Assembly: GCF_000745965.1 (NCBI RefSeq)
Contig: NZ_JQKI01000014.1
Location: 99,580 to 163,579 of the forward strand
Length of the DNA: 64,000 nucleotides
DNA from: Edaphobacter aggregans DSM 19364
GTDB taxonomy: Bacteria > Acidobacteriota > Terriglobia > Terriglobales > Acidobacteriaceae
Direction of reading: 5' to 3'
The position numbers and the translations under genes are program-made. Numbering within the stretch: position 1 is the first letter of the stretch; the number at the start of each line of letters is the position of its first letter. The notes beneath the pieces were generated by a model, which saw only the letters and a program-made list of their open reading frames with translations, ran no database searches and had not been told where the DNA came from. Of the stretch, positions 17,972-26,042 are shown one piece after another.

Positions 17972-19795
17972 CTACCGGACAGGCTCAGCCTTCTTTCCGC
18001 CTGTCTCAAAGTACTGTTCGATCTCCTCCAGAGTCTTTCCCTTGGTTTCAGGAAGGAAGAAGGTCACCACCGTCAGGTAGATCACGGTAAAGCCTGCAAA
18101 GAGGAAGAAGATCGATGAGTAACCATATTTACTGACGAAGGGAAGAAAGATTCCCGCCAGCGTTGTCGAAACCATCTGGTTGATGACCAGTGCAATGCTC
18201 ATGCCGTTTGATCGAATGCGCGTCGGCATCAGCTCCGACAGCGCTAGCCAAACGCATACCCCCGGTCCGATGGCAAACGACGACATAAACAGGTACAGCC
18301 CGATGGCGACCAGCCAGCCGTGGCTGGCATTCGGAACGCGCCCCACGACGGCTCGTTCGATCCTCAGCGGCGCCGTACGGGCGGCGTCGAGATTGCCGAA
18401 CGGGTTCTTGAAAAAGGCTTCGACCTTATTCGCCGGCACAGCGCTCTCCCGTGTAATCCGGATGGGAGCGGCGGACGGGTCGTCCGAACGGACGAAGCTT
18501 GTCGCCGCAGTGAAGTCGCCGTACGAATAGATCACGGCGAGCGAGGCACGGTCGCTCTCGATCTCGGTTCCCTGGTAGCCCGCGGCGCTCAACAGCTGCT
18601 TGGCCTCGGCGGGATGAAAGGGGAGAGTGAGAGTCTGGTCCGGCTCGACCATCGCCTGCACGGCACCCTGGCAGTCCCGGTTCATCTTCTCGGTCGACAG
18701 AAACAGCAGGCCCACGAAGACAAGCGAGATGACGATCCCCGAAGTTCCTAGGATGAACAGAAACTTCCGTCCCTTGCGATCCACGAGAGACATTCCGCCG
18801 ATCGTCATCAGAAAGTTGACGAAGGTGAACACAACGTAGCCCCAGTGCGCATGTAGATCGGACAGCCCGCTCTGCAGCAGGATGCTGGTGTTGTATCCAA
18901 TAATGGAGTTGATTCCAGTCGCCGTGTTGCAGAAGAGAATCACACAGGCCAGAAGGAAGGGAATCACGTACTTCCGCCGCAGCAGAGAGTCCTTGACCGC
19001 CCTCCCTGGCCCCGCATTGGCCGCAACCGCGATCTGATCCATCTCCTTAAGCTCAATCTCTGCCTGTTGCGGAGAACGGGACCGCAGCAACGAGGCGAGT
19101 GCCCGGTCCTGCTTACCGCGCAGAAACAACCATCTAGGCGACTCGGCCACAAACAGGCTGCCCAGCACGAAGAGGACACCCGGGGGCAGCGACACCCAGA
19201 ATATACGGCGCCACGCCTGGTCCTTGAATGTAAACACCGCGGCCGCGTCGGCACTCCTCGCGACGGCCTCCACGCGATAACTGTAATAGATTCCGATGAC
19301 TGCGGCCGAGACGATGCCCAGGGTCAGCAGCCACTGGAAGACACCTGTGCCCTTGCCGCGATGCGACGCCGAAAGGCACTCCGCGAGATATAGCGGCACG
19401 ACCACTCCAATCAGTCCGCCGCTGATGCCCTGCAGCAGCCGCCCGAAGAAGAGCGGCCCATAACCATGAGCGAGCGCAATCATCGGTATGCTGAGCACGA
19501 AGGTGAGGCCGCTGAGAACCATCAGCGGCTTGCGTCCCATCCAGTCGGCGAGCAGACCGGCAAACAGCGTTGAGATGACGCTGCCCAGCAATACGGCCGC
19601 AACGATAATCGAGAGCTGCCCCGCGTTGAGACGCGACGTCGCTTCCAGGTAGGGAAGCGCGCCGCCGATGATGCCGACATCGACCCCATACAACAGGCCG
19701 CCCAGTCCTGCCACCAGAAGAAGAAACCGGTTGTAACTGCGATTCGCCCCGTCAATCGCGGAGGCGCCGATTGGGCTGGCTGTGGTCTTCATCAT
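17972..19795 (-). CDS. MFS sugar porter with a large extracytoplasmic insertion
   Basis: The protein (607 residues from the chosen ATG) has sugar-porter signatures: GLGGLLYGVDVGIIGGALPY in helix 1, DWMGRKPLM after helix 2, the helix 4-5 region PLYLAECLSASHRGKGTG, FVAESPRWLFLRGK, and a closing PETKGKTLEEIEQYF. It likely moves a monosaccharide with H+ or Na+. An extra segment of about 115 residues sits between two late helices, from near TEKMNRDCQ to RVPNASHGW, and contains a repeated acidic/Ser-rich beta-like sequence. Typical porters of about 480 residues lack it. The start could instead be GTG at 19837, behind AAAAGGAA. Confidence 0.88.
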   Translation of the reverse strand: MMKTTASPIGASAIDGANRSYNRFLLLVAGLGGLLYGVDVGIIGGALPYLEATSRLNAGQLSIIVAAVLLGSVISTLFAGLLADWMGRKPLMVLSGLTFVLSIPMIALAHGYGPLFFGRLLQGISGGLIGVVVPLYLAECLSASHRGKGTGVFQWLLTLGIVSAAVIGIYYSYRVEAVARSADAAAVFTFKDQAWRRIFWVSLPPGVLFVLGSLFVAESPRWLFLRGKQDRALASLLRSRSPQQAEIELKEMDQIAVAANAGPGRAVKDSLLRRKYVIPFLLACVILFCNTATGINSIIGYNTSILLQSGLSDLHAHWGYVVFTFVNFLMTIGGMSLVDRKGRKFLFILGTSGIVISLVFVGLLFLSTEKMNRDCQGAVQAMVEPDQTLTLPFHPAEAKQLLSAAGYQGTEIESDRASLAVIYSYGDFTAATSFVRSDDPSAAPIRITRESAVPANKVEAFFKNPFGNLDAARTAPLRIERAVVGRVPNASHGWLVAIGLYLFMSSFAIGPGVCVWLALSELMPTRIRSNGMSIALVINQMVSTTLAGIFLPFVSKYGYSSIFFLFAGFTVIYLTVVTFFLPETKGKTLEEIEQYFETGGKKAEPVR

Positions 19796-20147
19796 AGATA
19801 TTGAATCCGAGATCACGATATCAGCCCACAGCAGCACGTGGCACGTGATTCCTTTTAGTGCCGCCGATGACCCAAAAGTGCCATGAGGATTTCAAGGCGC
19901 GGCGGGTATGCTCCTCCTGAGCTTATGAACGCTTCCTGCTGGATATGGCTGCATCGCTTGAAGGAGTCGTCTGCCGCAACCCCGGCCTGCGTTTCCACCG
20001 AGGCCGAGATAACTCTTCTCAGCGGTCCAGCAGAGGCCACCTCCTTTACTGTTTCTCCTACATGAACCTTTTGGTGGGCATGGATCTCCAGCAACCAGTC
20101 TTTTTGAGCGCACTCCAGCGCCATTTACCTTTCGGAGGGATTATCTG
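19796..20147. promoter_or_regulatory. Divergent intergenic region with tandem CACGTG
   Basis: The gap separates the sugar porter from the propeller lipoprotein. CACGTG occurs at 19835-19840 and again at 19842-19847, one base apart, just upstream of the porter ATG, and could be a regulator site. GGAGGG at about 20133-20138 is the ribosome site of the lipoprotein gene. Nothing else was recognised. Confidence 0.4.
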
Positions 20148-22292
20148 ATGAACGGCAACCACATTGCTCGACGGCCAGGCTCAGGGCGGAACCTGCTTGC
20201 CTTGCTGGCATCAAGCGCGGTCTTCATGGCCGGCTGCTCGAACCTGGCGACGACAGCTCCGACGGTGGCGCCTCAAAGCACTGGGGGTTCCATCAGCGGT
20301 TCGGTGCATGGTGGCAGCCAGCCTGTTGCCTTCTCCACCGTCACGCTCTATTACGCCGGTCAGAACGGTGTAGGTTCCGGCGATTTCGCTGCCGGCCCGA
20401 GCCTGGGTGCGCCGATCGTCGCTGCCGTCACTACCTCCGCCGACGACGGTAACGGTTCCTTCTCCTTTCAGAAGAACCCCGTGAACGACCAGCCCTCCTC
20501 CGGCAATCAGTTCTCCTGCCCCACCGCAACCGACCCTCTGGTCTACGTCGTCGCTCGCGGCGGCAACACGCTCAACACGCACGATCCTGCCGTCAACAAC
20601 TCCGCCGCAGCCTTCATCGCGATGTATGGACTCTGCAGTCAGGTCTCCGCCGGCAACATTGTCGTCATGAACGAAGCCACAACCGTGGCGACCATGGTCG
20701 CGTTGCAGCAGTACTTCAATCCCGTCACCGAGAGCGTCGGCGCCGACGGCATCGGTGTGCACAAGTACTCGCTGATGAAAGCGCTTGATACGATCTCCAA
20801 TCTGGCGGATATGTCTCATGGCAACGCGATCACCTCGAAGGTGATTACCGGCAGCGTAAGCGGCGTCAGCGTGACGGCGACACCCGAGACGGAGAAGATC
20901 AACGCACTAGCCAACATCATCGCCTCGTGCGTCAACAACACCGCCGCAACCGCTTCGCCGTGCAATAGGCTGTTTGCGAATGCAACTCCGCCCGACGTCA
21001 ATCTGACCGGCCGGCCGTATCGCTCCTCGCCCTTCTCGGCTCCGACCGATGTCCTGCAGGCGCTCTATTACATGCTCTCCAACCCGACCAATGGAAGCAC
21101 CACGAACCTGCAGAACCTCTACAACCTGATCCCCACCGTGGGCGCAGCCTTCCAGCCGACGCTTACCTCCGCTCCTACCGACTGGACAGTAGCGATTAAC
21201 TACAAGAGCAGCGACACCTGCGGATCGAGCAGCGGCAACTTCATCGACCAGGCCCAGGACATCAACCTCGATGGTCTTGGCAACGTGTGGATCGGCAACG
21301 GTCAGGACGCCACCGGAAATCTCTCCGCCATCAGCCTCAGCGGAGCGCCGGTCTCCTGCGTCTTCCTCGGCGGAGGAAACTCACACGGCGTCATCGTCGA
21401 CGCGCTTGGCAACATCTGGTACGCCTCTCACTCCACCAACAGCGTCTACCGCTACAAGCCGACGGACCAGAGCGTGCTGAGCTTCACCGTTGCAGGTGCG
21501 GCTCCGGTGGCTATCTTCGCCGACGGCGGTGTGGCCGGGAATAAGAACAGCAGCATCTTCTTCACCAGCGATGCAGACACCTCGGTCTACATGATCCCCC
21601 AGGGAGCGACGGCGACGGCAATGACACCTACCGCCCCCGTCCAGATTTCCTCGATCGTAGGCCCCAGCCCCTCTCACCTCATGGTCGACCCGACCGGAGC
21701 GGTCTGGGTCACCTCGGGAACCAACTTTATCTCACATATCGCTCCTGGAACAGCAGGCGATCCGAACTATCTCAACGGCTACACGACCACGCAGTTCTCG
21801 GTGCCGACCGATAGCTATGGTCTCGCTGTGAACTCGCTGGGCACCGGCGTCTATGTCACTTCAAACGGCGCCAACAGCGGCATCACCTATCTCACCGGCA
21901 GTGGCAACAGCTTCTCGGTCGCTGCGGGTTGGCCAACTTCGGCAGGACTCGCGGGACTGAATAACCCCACTGCGATCGCATTGGACGGCCGTGCGAACGT
22001 CTGGGCGACCAATAATACTGTAAACTCTGGCAGCGGCCTGGATAGCGTCAGCGCAGTCAGCTATCTCGGCAACGCCATTATGCCGAGCGGCACTACTGCC
22101 GGGGGAAGGCAGTTCGCGTCGAACTTCCTCTCCGGCGGCCGCGCAGCCGTCATCGATCTCTCCGGCAACGTCTGGGTTGCTGGAGACGGCGCATCGGGCA
22201 ACTCCATCACCGAGATCGTCGGCGCTGCCGTACCCATCTATCAACCCTACGCGCTCGGTCTCTCCAACGGCCGCTTCCAACGCCTGCCCTAA
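20148..22292 (+). CDS. Lipoprotein with C-terminal NHL/SMP-30-like beta-propeller
   Basis: The 714-residue protein has a lipobox FMAGC (Cys30) and an Ala/Thr/Ser-rich N-terminal half with a short carboxypeptidase-regulatory-like stretch (GGSISGSVHGGSQPVAFSTV). From about residue 365 it has repeated blades of the type D-x-x-GNVWI (for example INLDGLGNVWIG, VIVDALGNIWYAS, LMVDPTGAVWVTSG, AIALDGRANVWATNN, AVIDLSGNVWVAGD). This is the layout of acidobacterial propeller lipoproteins, some resembling streptogramin lyases. Its ligand is unknown. It ends in a strong terminator and is a single-gene unit. Confidence 0.85.
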   Translation: MNGNHIARRPGSGRNLLALLASSAVFMAGCSNLATTAPTVAPQSTGGSISGSVHGGSQPVAFSTVTLYYAGQNGVGSGDFAAGPSLGAPIVAAVTTSADDGNGSFSFQKNPVNDQPSSGNQFSCPTATDPLVYVVARGGNTLNTHDPAVNNSAAAFIAMYGLCSQVSAGNIVVMNEATTVATMVALQQYFNPVTESVGADGIGVHKYSLMKALDTISNLADMSHGNAITSKVITGSVSGVSVTATPETEKINALANIIASCVNNTAATASPCNRLFANATPPDVNLTGRPYRSSPFSAPTDVLQALYYMLSNPTNGSTTNLQNLYNLIPTVGAAFQPTLTSAPTDWTVAINYKSSDTCGSSSGNFIDQAQDINLDGLGNVWIGNGQDATGNLSAISLSGAPVSCVFLGGGNSHGVIVDALGNIWYASHSTNSVYRYKPTDQSVLSFTVAGAAPVAIFADGGVAGNKNSSIFFTSDADTSVYMIPQGATATAMTPTAPVQISSIVGPSPSHLMVDPTGAVWVTSGTNFISHIAPGTAGDPNYLNGYTTTQFSVPTDSYGLAVNSLGTGVYVTSNGANSGITYLTGSGNSFSVAAGWPTSAGLAGLNNPTAIALDGRANVWATNNTVNSGSGLDSVSAVSYLGNAIMPSGTTAGGRQFASNFLSGGRAAVIDLSGNVWVAGDGASGNSITEIVGAAVPIYQPYALGLSNGRFQRLP

Positions 22293-22313
22293 CGCATCAC
22301 TGCAAACCAAAAT

Positions 22314-22349
22314 GAAGAGCCCCGGAGATATCCGGGGCTCTTCGTTTTT
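22314..22349 (+). terminator. Rho-independent terminator
   Basis: A perfect 13-bp stem (22314-22326 with 22331-22343), GATA loop and GTTTTTG tail end the propeller lipoprotein transcript. Confidence 0.92.
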
Positions 22350-22400
22350 GAATCGGCAGCCAGACTTAGAATGCCCTCCACCTGTACGTCGCTCCGCCAG

Positions 22401-22739
22401 CTACTGCTCGGCGAGATTGAAGACGCGCTCCATCACCACCCAGCGCTGGCCTGGTTGCGACTCCGGCAGTGGTTGCTGGAACTGTCCCATGATCGCCTCC
22501 CACTCCTGTACCTTCGCATTGGCCGCATCCGCGGCCGCCTTCGCTGCGAGCGAGAAGGAATCGTTGACGTCCATGATCATGAACAATCGCGTCCCCGCGA
22601 GGTAGATCTCCATGTCGATGATCCCGGCATCGAGCAGGCTCTGCCGGACCTCAGGCCAAATCTTTACGTGATACCGCTTGTACTCGGCAATCGCAGTTGC
22701 ATCATCCTTCAGATCGAGCGTAAGACAATGTCGTGGCAT
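22401..22739 (-). CDS. L-rhamnose/L-fucose mutarotase-like protein (RhaM family)
   Basis: The 112-residue protein belongs to the RhaM-type mutarotases, which interconvert anomers of 6-deoxy-L-hexoses. Family features are YKRYHVKIWPEVRQSL with the active-site histidine, GIIDMEIYLAGTRLFMIMDV, and the C-terminal tryptophan-rich QRWVVMERVFNL. The neighbouring enzymes act on L-fucose derivatives, so L-fucose is the most likely substrate. It diverges from the SDR gene and shares a promoter region with a repeated motif. Confidence 0.9.
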   Translation of the reverse strand: MPRHCLTLDLKDDATAIAEYKRYHVKIWPEVRQSLLDAGIIDMEIYLAGTRLFMIMDVNDSFSLAAKAAADAANAKVQEWEAIMGQFQQPLPESQPGQRWVVMERVFNLAEQ

Positions 22740-22933
22740 GCTTCCTCCGCTAGTTCTCTCGGCATCCTATATAGAACCGCGCAGACGAGATGACGTGAAC
22801 AAATCGTCCCTGCGACCCAATCCTCTGCCGTTTGAGTGCCTTCCAGTGTACCGGCAGTCTCCTAATCTCAGGTTGCTTCAGATCCGGAAGAAAAAAAGAG
22901 GTATCCTTCTTTATAGAAACCGGATTTCAACCT
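22740..22933. promoter_or_regulatory. Divergent promoter region of the fucose cluster with a repeated motif
   Basis: ATCCT followed by TATAGAACCG (22770-22779) recurs as ATCCT and TATAGAAACCG (22912-22922), about 140 bases apart in the same orientation. This could be a regulator site present once near each divergent start. Confidence 0.4.
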
Positions 22934-23683
22934 ATGAGTGACGCTTTTCACCTGGAAAACAAAGTTGCCTTGATCACTGGAGGAGCCAGCGGAATCGGCG
23001 CCGCGACCTCCCGTGAGCTTGCGCGCGCCGGAGCGCACGTGATCATCGCTGATCTGAATCTCGTCGCCGGCGAAACGCTCGCAGCCGAGCTGCCCCACGC
23101 GCGCGCTGTCAGGATGGACGTTACCGACTCTGCCTCGATCGCGCTCGCGCTCGATGGCGTCCAGCGGCTCGACATTCTCGTCAACAACGCGGGCATCGGT
23201 CTGGTCGGCGACATCGCCCATACCGCTGAAGAGGACTTCGAGCGCCTGATGCGGGTCAACGTGAACAGCGTCTTCCTGGTGACGAAGGCGGCTCTCCCGC
23301 TTCTGCTTGCCACGCGCGGATCCATCGTCAACATCGGCTCGGTCGCAGGATCGGTCGGCGTCAAGCAGCGCTTCGCCTACTGCGCCAGCAAAGGAGCCGT
23401 TCAGGCCATGACGCGCCAGCTCGCCGTCGACTATCCCAAAGAGTTGCGCGTCAACTGCATCGCCCCCGGAACCGTGCAGACGCCATTCGTCGAGGGCTAT
23501 CTTGAGAAGTATCACGCTCATGAAAAGGAGAAGATCCGGGCCGAGTTAGTAGCTCGACAGCCCATCGGCCGCCTCGGCACTCCCGAGGACATCGCCTCCC
23601 TGATCCGGTTTCTCTGCTCGCAGGAGGCAGAGTTCATCAACGGCGCTGTTCTTCCTATCGACGGCGGATGGACGGCCGCCTGA
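22934..23683 (+). CDS. SDR oxidoreductase, probable 2-keto-3-deoxy-L-fuconate or L-fucose dehydrogenase
   Basis: The 249-residue protein is a classical short-chain dehydrogenase. It has the nucleotide motif TGGASGIGAATSRELA, NNAGIG, the catalytic Ser (IGSVAGSVG) and YCASK, and the C-terminal PIDGGW. Asp in ADLNL after strand 2 suggests NAD rather than NADP. The gene leads directly to L-fuconate dehydratase, so it probably oxidises L-fucose or 2-keto-3-deoxy-L-fuconate. Which one cannot be decided from sequence. The chosen ATG at 22934 begins at the SDR core; an earlier in-frame start adds 34 unrelated residues. Confidence 0.9.
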   Translation: MSDAFHLENKVALITGGASGIGAATSRELARAGAHVIIADLNLVAGETLAAELPHARAVRMDVTDSASIALALDGVQRLDILVNNAGIGLVGDIAHTAEEDFERLMRVNVNSVFLVTKAALPLLLATRGSIVNIGSVAGSVGVKQRFAYCASKGAVQAMTRQLAVDYPKELRVNCIAPGTVQTPFVEGYLEKYHAHEKEKIRAELVARQPIGRLGTPEDIASLIRFLCSQEAEFINGAVLPIDGGWTAA

Positions 23684-23735
23684 ACCACTCTTAAAACGCA
23701 CCGCTCACTACTGACGAAGGGAATCCTTACCAGCC

Positions 23736-25043
23736 TTGAACGAAATTCTCATCACTGGTGTTCGTGTCATCGATCTGCGCTTCCCCACATCGCGCGAACA
23801 TATCGGTTCGGACGCCGTCAACAGAGATCCCGATTACTCGGCCGCCTACTGCATTCTTGAGACGAACTCCGGCCTCGAGGGTCACGGTCTCACCTTCACC
23901 CTCGGCCGTGGCACCGATCTCGTCGTGCAGGCCGCGCGACACCTCTCGCGCTACGTCGCCAATCGCACACTCAGCTCGCTTACGGACGATCTCGGCGCCT
24001 TCTCGCGCCAGCTTACCGACGAATCCCAGTTCCGTTGGCTTGGCCCGGAGAAGGGTGTCATCCACCTCGCGGCCGGCGCTCTCATCAACGCCGTCTGGGA
24101 CCTTTACGCCCGCGCGGAGAACAAGCCTCTCTGGCAGCTGCTTGCGGATCTGGATCCCTGCGAAATCCTCAAGGCGGTTGACTTCCGCTACATCGACGAC
24201 GCCCTAACCCCGGAGGAGGCCCGCGCGATCCTCGAGAAGGCGCGCAGTACCGGCCAGGCGGAGCGCTTCGCACAGCTTCGCGAGAAAGGCTATCCCGCCT
24301 ACACTACCTCGGTCGGCTGGTTCGGCTACTCCGACGATAAGATTCGCGGCCTCTGCCACGAAGCCCTTGCCGAAGGCTGGACGCACTTCAAGCTCAAGGT
24401 GGGCGGCGAACCTGCTGAAGACCTCCGCCGCGGCCACATTGTGCGTAGTGAGATCGGCTGGACGAACAAGCTCATGGTGGACGCCAACCAGAAGTGGGGC
24501 GTCCTCGAGGCCATCGACCGCACCCGTCAGCTCGCCGAGCTAAAGCCCTGGTGGATGGAGGAGCCCACCAACCCCGACGACATCCTCGGCCACGCCCGCA
24601 TCCGCCGTGAGGTCCCCCAGGTCCGCATCGCCACCGGCGAGCACTGTCACAACCGCGTCATGTTCAAGCAGTTCCTTCAGGCCGACGCCATCGACGTCGT
24701 ACAGCTCGATAGCTGCCGCGTAGCCGGTGTCAACGAGAACCTCGCCATTCTTCTGCTGGCAGCGAAGTTCGGCAAGCCCGTCTGCCCCCACGCAGGCGGG
24801 GTTGGACTCTGCGAGTACGTCCAGCATCTCTCGATCTTCGACTTTCTCTGCGTATCGGCGACGATGGAGAGTCGCGTGATCGAGTTCGTCGATCATCTGC
24901 ACGATCACTTCGTCACCCCCGTCCACATCCGCAACGGCCACTACCTTGTGCCGACCGAGCCGGGATACAGCATCGAGATTCGTAGAGAGTCTCTTAACCG
25001 CTTCGCCTATCCAGAGGGCGAGGCCTGGAGCACGAAGGCATGA
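23736..25043 (+). CDS. L-fuconate dehydratase, enolase superfamily
   Basis: It removes water from L-fuconate to give 2-keto-3-deoxy-L-fuconate. The 435-residue protein matches FucD of the mandelate racemase subgroup. Catalytic elements are the lysine in FKLKVGG, the metal ligands in MVDANQKWG, EEPTNPDD and ATGEHCHNR, and the histidine in CPHAGGVGLCEYVQHLS. The start is TTG, 14 bases behind GAAGGG. The last codons overlap the FAH-family gene as ATGA, giving coupled translation. This gene fixes the substrate of the cluster. Confidence 0.93.
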   Translation: MNEILITGVRVIDLRFPTSREHIGSDAVNRDPDYSAAYCILETNSGLEGHGLTFTLGRGTDLVVQAARHLSRYVANRTLSSLTDDLGAFSRQLTDESQFRWLGPEKGVIHLAAGALINAVWDLYARAENKPLWQLLADLDPCEILKAVDFRYIDDALTPEEARAILEKARSTGQAERFAQLREKGYPAYTTSVGWFGYSDDKIRGLCHEALAEGWTHFKLKVGGEPAEDLRRGHIVRSEIGWTNKLMVDANQKWGVLEAIDRTRQLAELKPWWMEEPTNPDDILGHARIRREVPQVRIATGEHCHNRVMFKQFLQADAIDVVQLDSCRVAGVNENLAILLLAAKFGKPVCPHAGGVGLCEYVQHLSIFDFLCVSATMESRVIEFVDHLHDHFVTPVHIRNGHYLVPTEPGYSIEIRRESLNRFAYPEGEAWSTKA

Positions 25044-25918
25044 AGTTCGTTACATTTTCCGGAAAGAAATCCTCAACGCTGAACCCTTCGGCCGTTCTTA
25101 GCCGCGACATCCCCACTCCGGGCGTGCTCATCGGCGATGAGGTTATTGGCCTCACCGGCCTCGCCCACTCCAGCGTTCTCGCGATCATCGAAGGCGGGCA
25201 GCTCGCGCTCAAGGAAGTCGCCGACAAACTAGACAAGGCGCCTCACATCGCTCTCGCTGACGTCACCCTCCACGCGCCGATTCGTCCCCCGCGCATCTTC
25301 GCCGTCGGCCTCAACTACGCCAGCCATGCCGCGGAGTCGAAGATGGCAGTCCAGAAAGTCCCGACCGTCTTCATGAAGCTCTCAAGCTCCGTCGTCGGGC
25401 CTGACACCGCAGTCATCCTTCCCAAGGTCAGCACACAGCCCGACTATGAGGCTGAGTTCGCCGTCGTCATCGGCAAGCCTGGCTACCAGATTCCCGCCTC
25501 TGACTGGCAGGAGTACGTCTTCGGCTACACCATCGTGAACGACGTCAGCGCGCGTGACATCCAACTTGCCACCTCGCAATGGACTCTCGGCAAATCTTTC
25601 CCCACCTTCTCCCCCCTCGGCCCCGCGATCGTCACGGCTGACGAAGTTCCCGATCCGCACGCGCTCGACATCTCCCTTACCATCAACGGCGAGACGATGC
25701 AGTCATCGAACACCCGCGACCTTATCTTCAAGATTCCCGCGCTCATCGAATACATCTCGAGCCTCACATCGATTGAAGCTGGCGACGTCATCAGCACCGG
25801 AACCCCTGAGGGTGTGGGTCTCGGCCGCACCCCGCAGCGTTGGCTCAAGCCGAACGAAGAGATGGTCATCACCATTGAAAAGCTCGGCAGGCTGCGCAAC
25901 CCCACAGTAGCCGAGTAG
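25040..25918 (+). CDS. Fumarylacetoacetate hydrolase family protein, probable 2,4-diketo-3-deoxy-L-fuconate hydrolase
   Basis: The 292-residue protein has the C-terminal FAH fold: RIFAVGLNYASHAAE, the acidic metal ligands in PDYEAEFAVVIGK, YTIVNDVSARDIQ, GKSFPTFSPLGPAIV and ISTGTPEGVGLG. In non-phosphorylative L-fucose catabolism this family cleaves the diketo acid to pyruvate and lactate. The first 75 residues are the usual variable N-terminal domain. It is coupled to the dehydratase by an ATGA overlap and is last in the cluster. The lactonase of the pathway is not in the window. Confidence 0.9.
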   Translation: MKFVTFSGKKSSTLNPSAVLSRDIPTPGVLIGDEVIGLTGLAHSSVLAIIEGGQLALKEVADKLDKAPHIALADVTLHAPIRPPRIFAVGLNYASHAAESKMAVQKVPTVFMKLSSSVVGPDTAVILPKVSTQPDYEAEFAVVIGKPGYQIPASDWQEYVFGYTIVNDVSARDIQLATSQWTLGKSFPTFSPLGPAIVTADEVPDPHALDISLTINGETMQSSNTRDLIFKIPALIEYISSLTSIEAGDVISTGTPEGVGLGRTPQRWLKPNEEMVITIEKLGRLRNPTVAE

Positions 25919-25940
25919 TCCTTCAGCGCCGCCCCGGTCG

Positions 25941-25974
25941 CCGCGCCGCGCCATCGGACAATGGCGTAGCGCGG
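25941..25974 (+). terminator. Terminator-like hairpin after the fucose cluster
   Basis: A 14-bp stem with one mismatch and one wobble (25941-25954 with 25961-25974) and a 6-base loop stands 22 bases past the hydrolase stop. It lacks a T-run. Confidence 0.5.
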
Positions 25975-26042
25975 CAACGTTCTGCAACTCTCGTACAGTA
26001 CGCAAGCGGCTTCTCATCGTGTAATCTCAGCGGTGACTCCCC

